NCBI RefSeq assembly: GCF_030445035.2
Contig: NC_080680.1
Coordinates: forward strand, 94,121,157-94,185,156
Origin: Dasypus novemcinctus
Taxonomy: Eukaryota > Chordata > Mammalia > Cingulata > Dasypodidae
Length of the DNA: 64,000 nucleotides
Reading direction: 5' to 3'
The position numbers and the translations under genes were made by a program. Shown here one piece after another: positions 63,987 through 64,000 of this stretch (its first letter is position 1; every line of letters begins with the position of its first letter). Below the pieces are notes generated by a model. That model did not search any database and was not told the DNA's origin. It saw only the letters and a program-made list of their open reading frames with translations.

Positions 63987-64000
63987 ATTCTACCTGTTAG

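Overview
This is nuclear DNA from a placental mammal, almost certainly a xenarthran and most likely an armadillo (Dasypus). The main evidence is about 25 copies of a tRNA-derived SINE of about 400 bp. Each copy starts with a tRNA-like head (A box TGGCTCAATGG, B box GGTTCAAACCC) and ends in a TAAATAAATCTTTAAAA tail. This matches the DAS-SINE known from the nine-banded armadillo. Old mammalian repeats (MIR, L2, L1M, MER5A, MaLR-type LTRs, a hAT-Charlie-type element) fill much of the rest. No complete protein-coding gene was recognised. Most open reading frames are readings through SINE bodies, L1 remnants, or GC- or purine-rich DNA.

Layout. 1-2.3 kb: unassigned sequence, MIR/L2 and a CATC microsatellite. 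2.3-10.3 kb: a long minus-strand L1 carrying several later insertions, then a second L1 3' end. 10.3-22.3 kb: mostly single-copy-looking DNA with MIRs, L1 3' ends and a MaLR-like LTR. 22.3-28.4 kb: old L1 fragments invaded by SINEs and by a xenarthran L1 3' end with a strong G-quadruplex motif, plus an 86-bp tandem triplication. 28.4-35.6 kb: MIR-rich DNA, a TG-rich block, MER5A and a dimeric short SINE. 35.6-43.2 kb: a four-level nest, in which an ancient repeat contains a 5.5-kb xenarthran L1, which contains an RPLP1 retrocopy, which contains a SINE. 43.2-52 kb: LTR, MIR, L2 and L1 pieces, and a hAT-type element holding a cluster of SINEs.

At about 52.2-53.0 kb lies a strong CpG island with GC boxes, a CCAAT box, a CACGTG E-box and an NRF1-type site. 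It is probably the promoter and 5' noncoding exon of a housekeeping-type gene that I could not name. G-rich plus-strand DNA follows at 53.0-54.5 kb, and from there to the window end I see intron-like sequence, four SINEs and another minus-strand L1. Plus-strand transcription, with most of the gene beyond the right edge, is the likeliest reading but is inferred.

No new enzymatic or defence system is visible. The most unusual items are the RPLP1 retrocopy whose frame was restored by a SINE insertion (a 239-codon frame ending in the native GFGLFD tail), SINEs rebuilt by duplication or dimerisation, and tandem structure in both untranslated ends of the xenarthran L1. Repeat boundaries were judged by eye from consensus memory and target-site duplications (TSDs) and may be off by tens of bases where no TSD is quoted.
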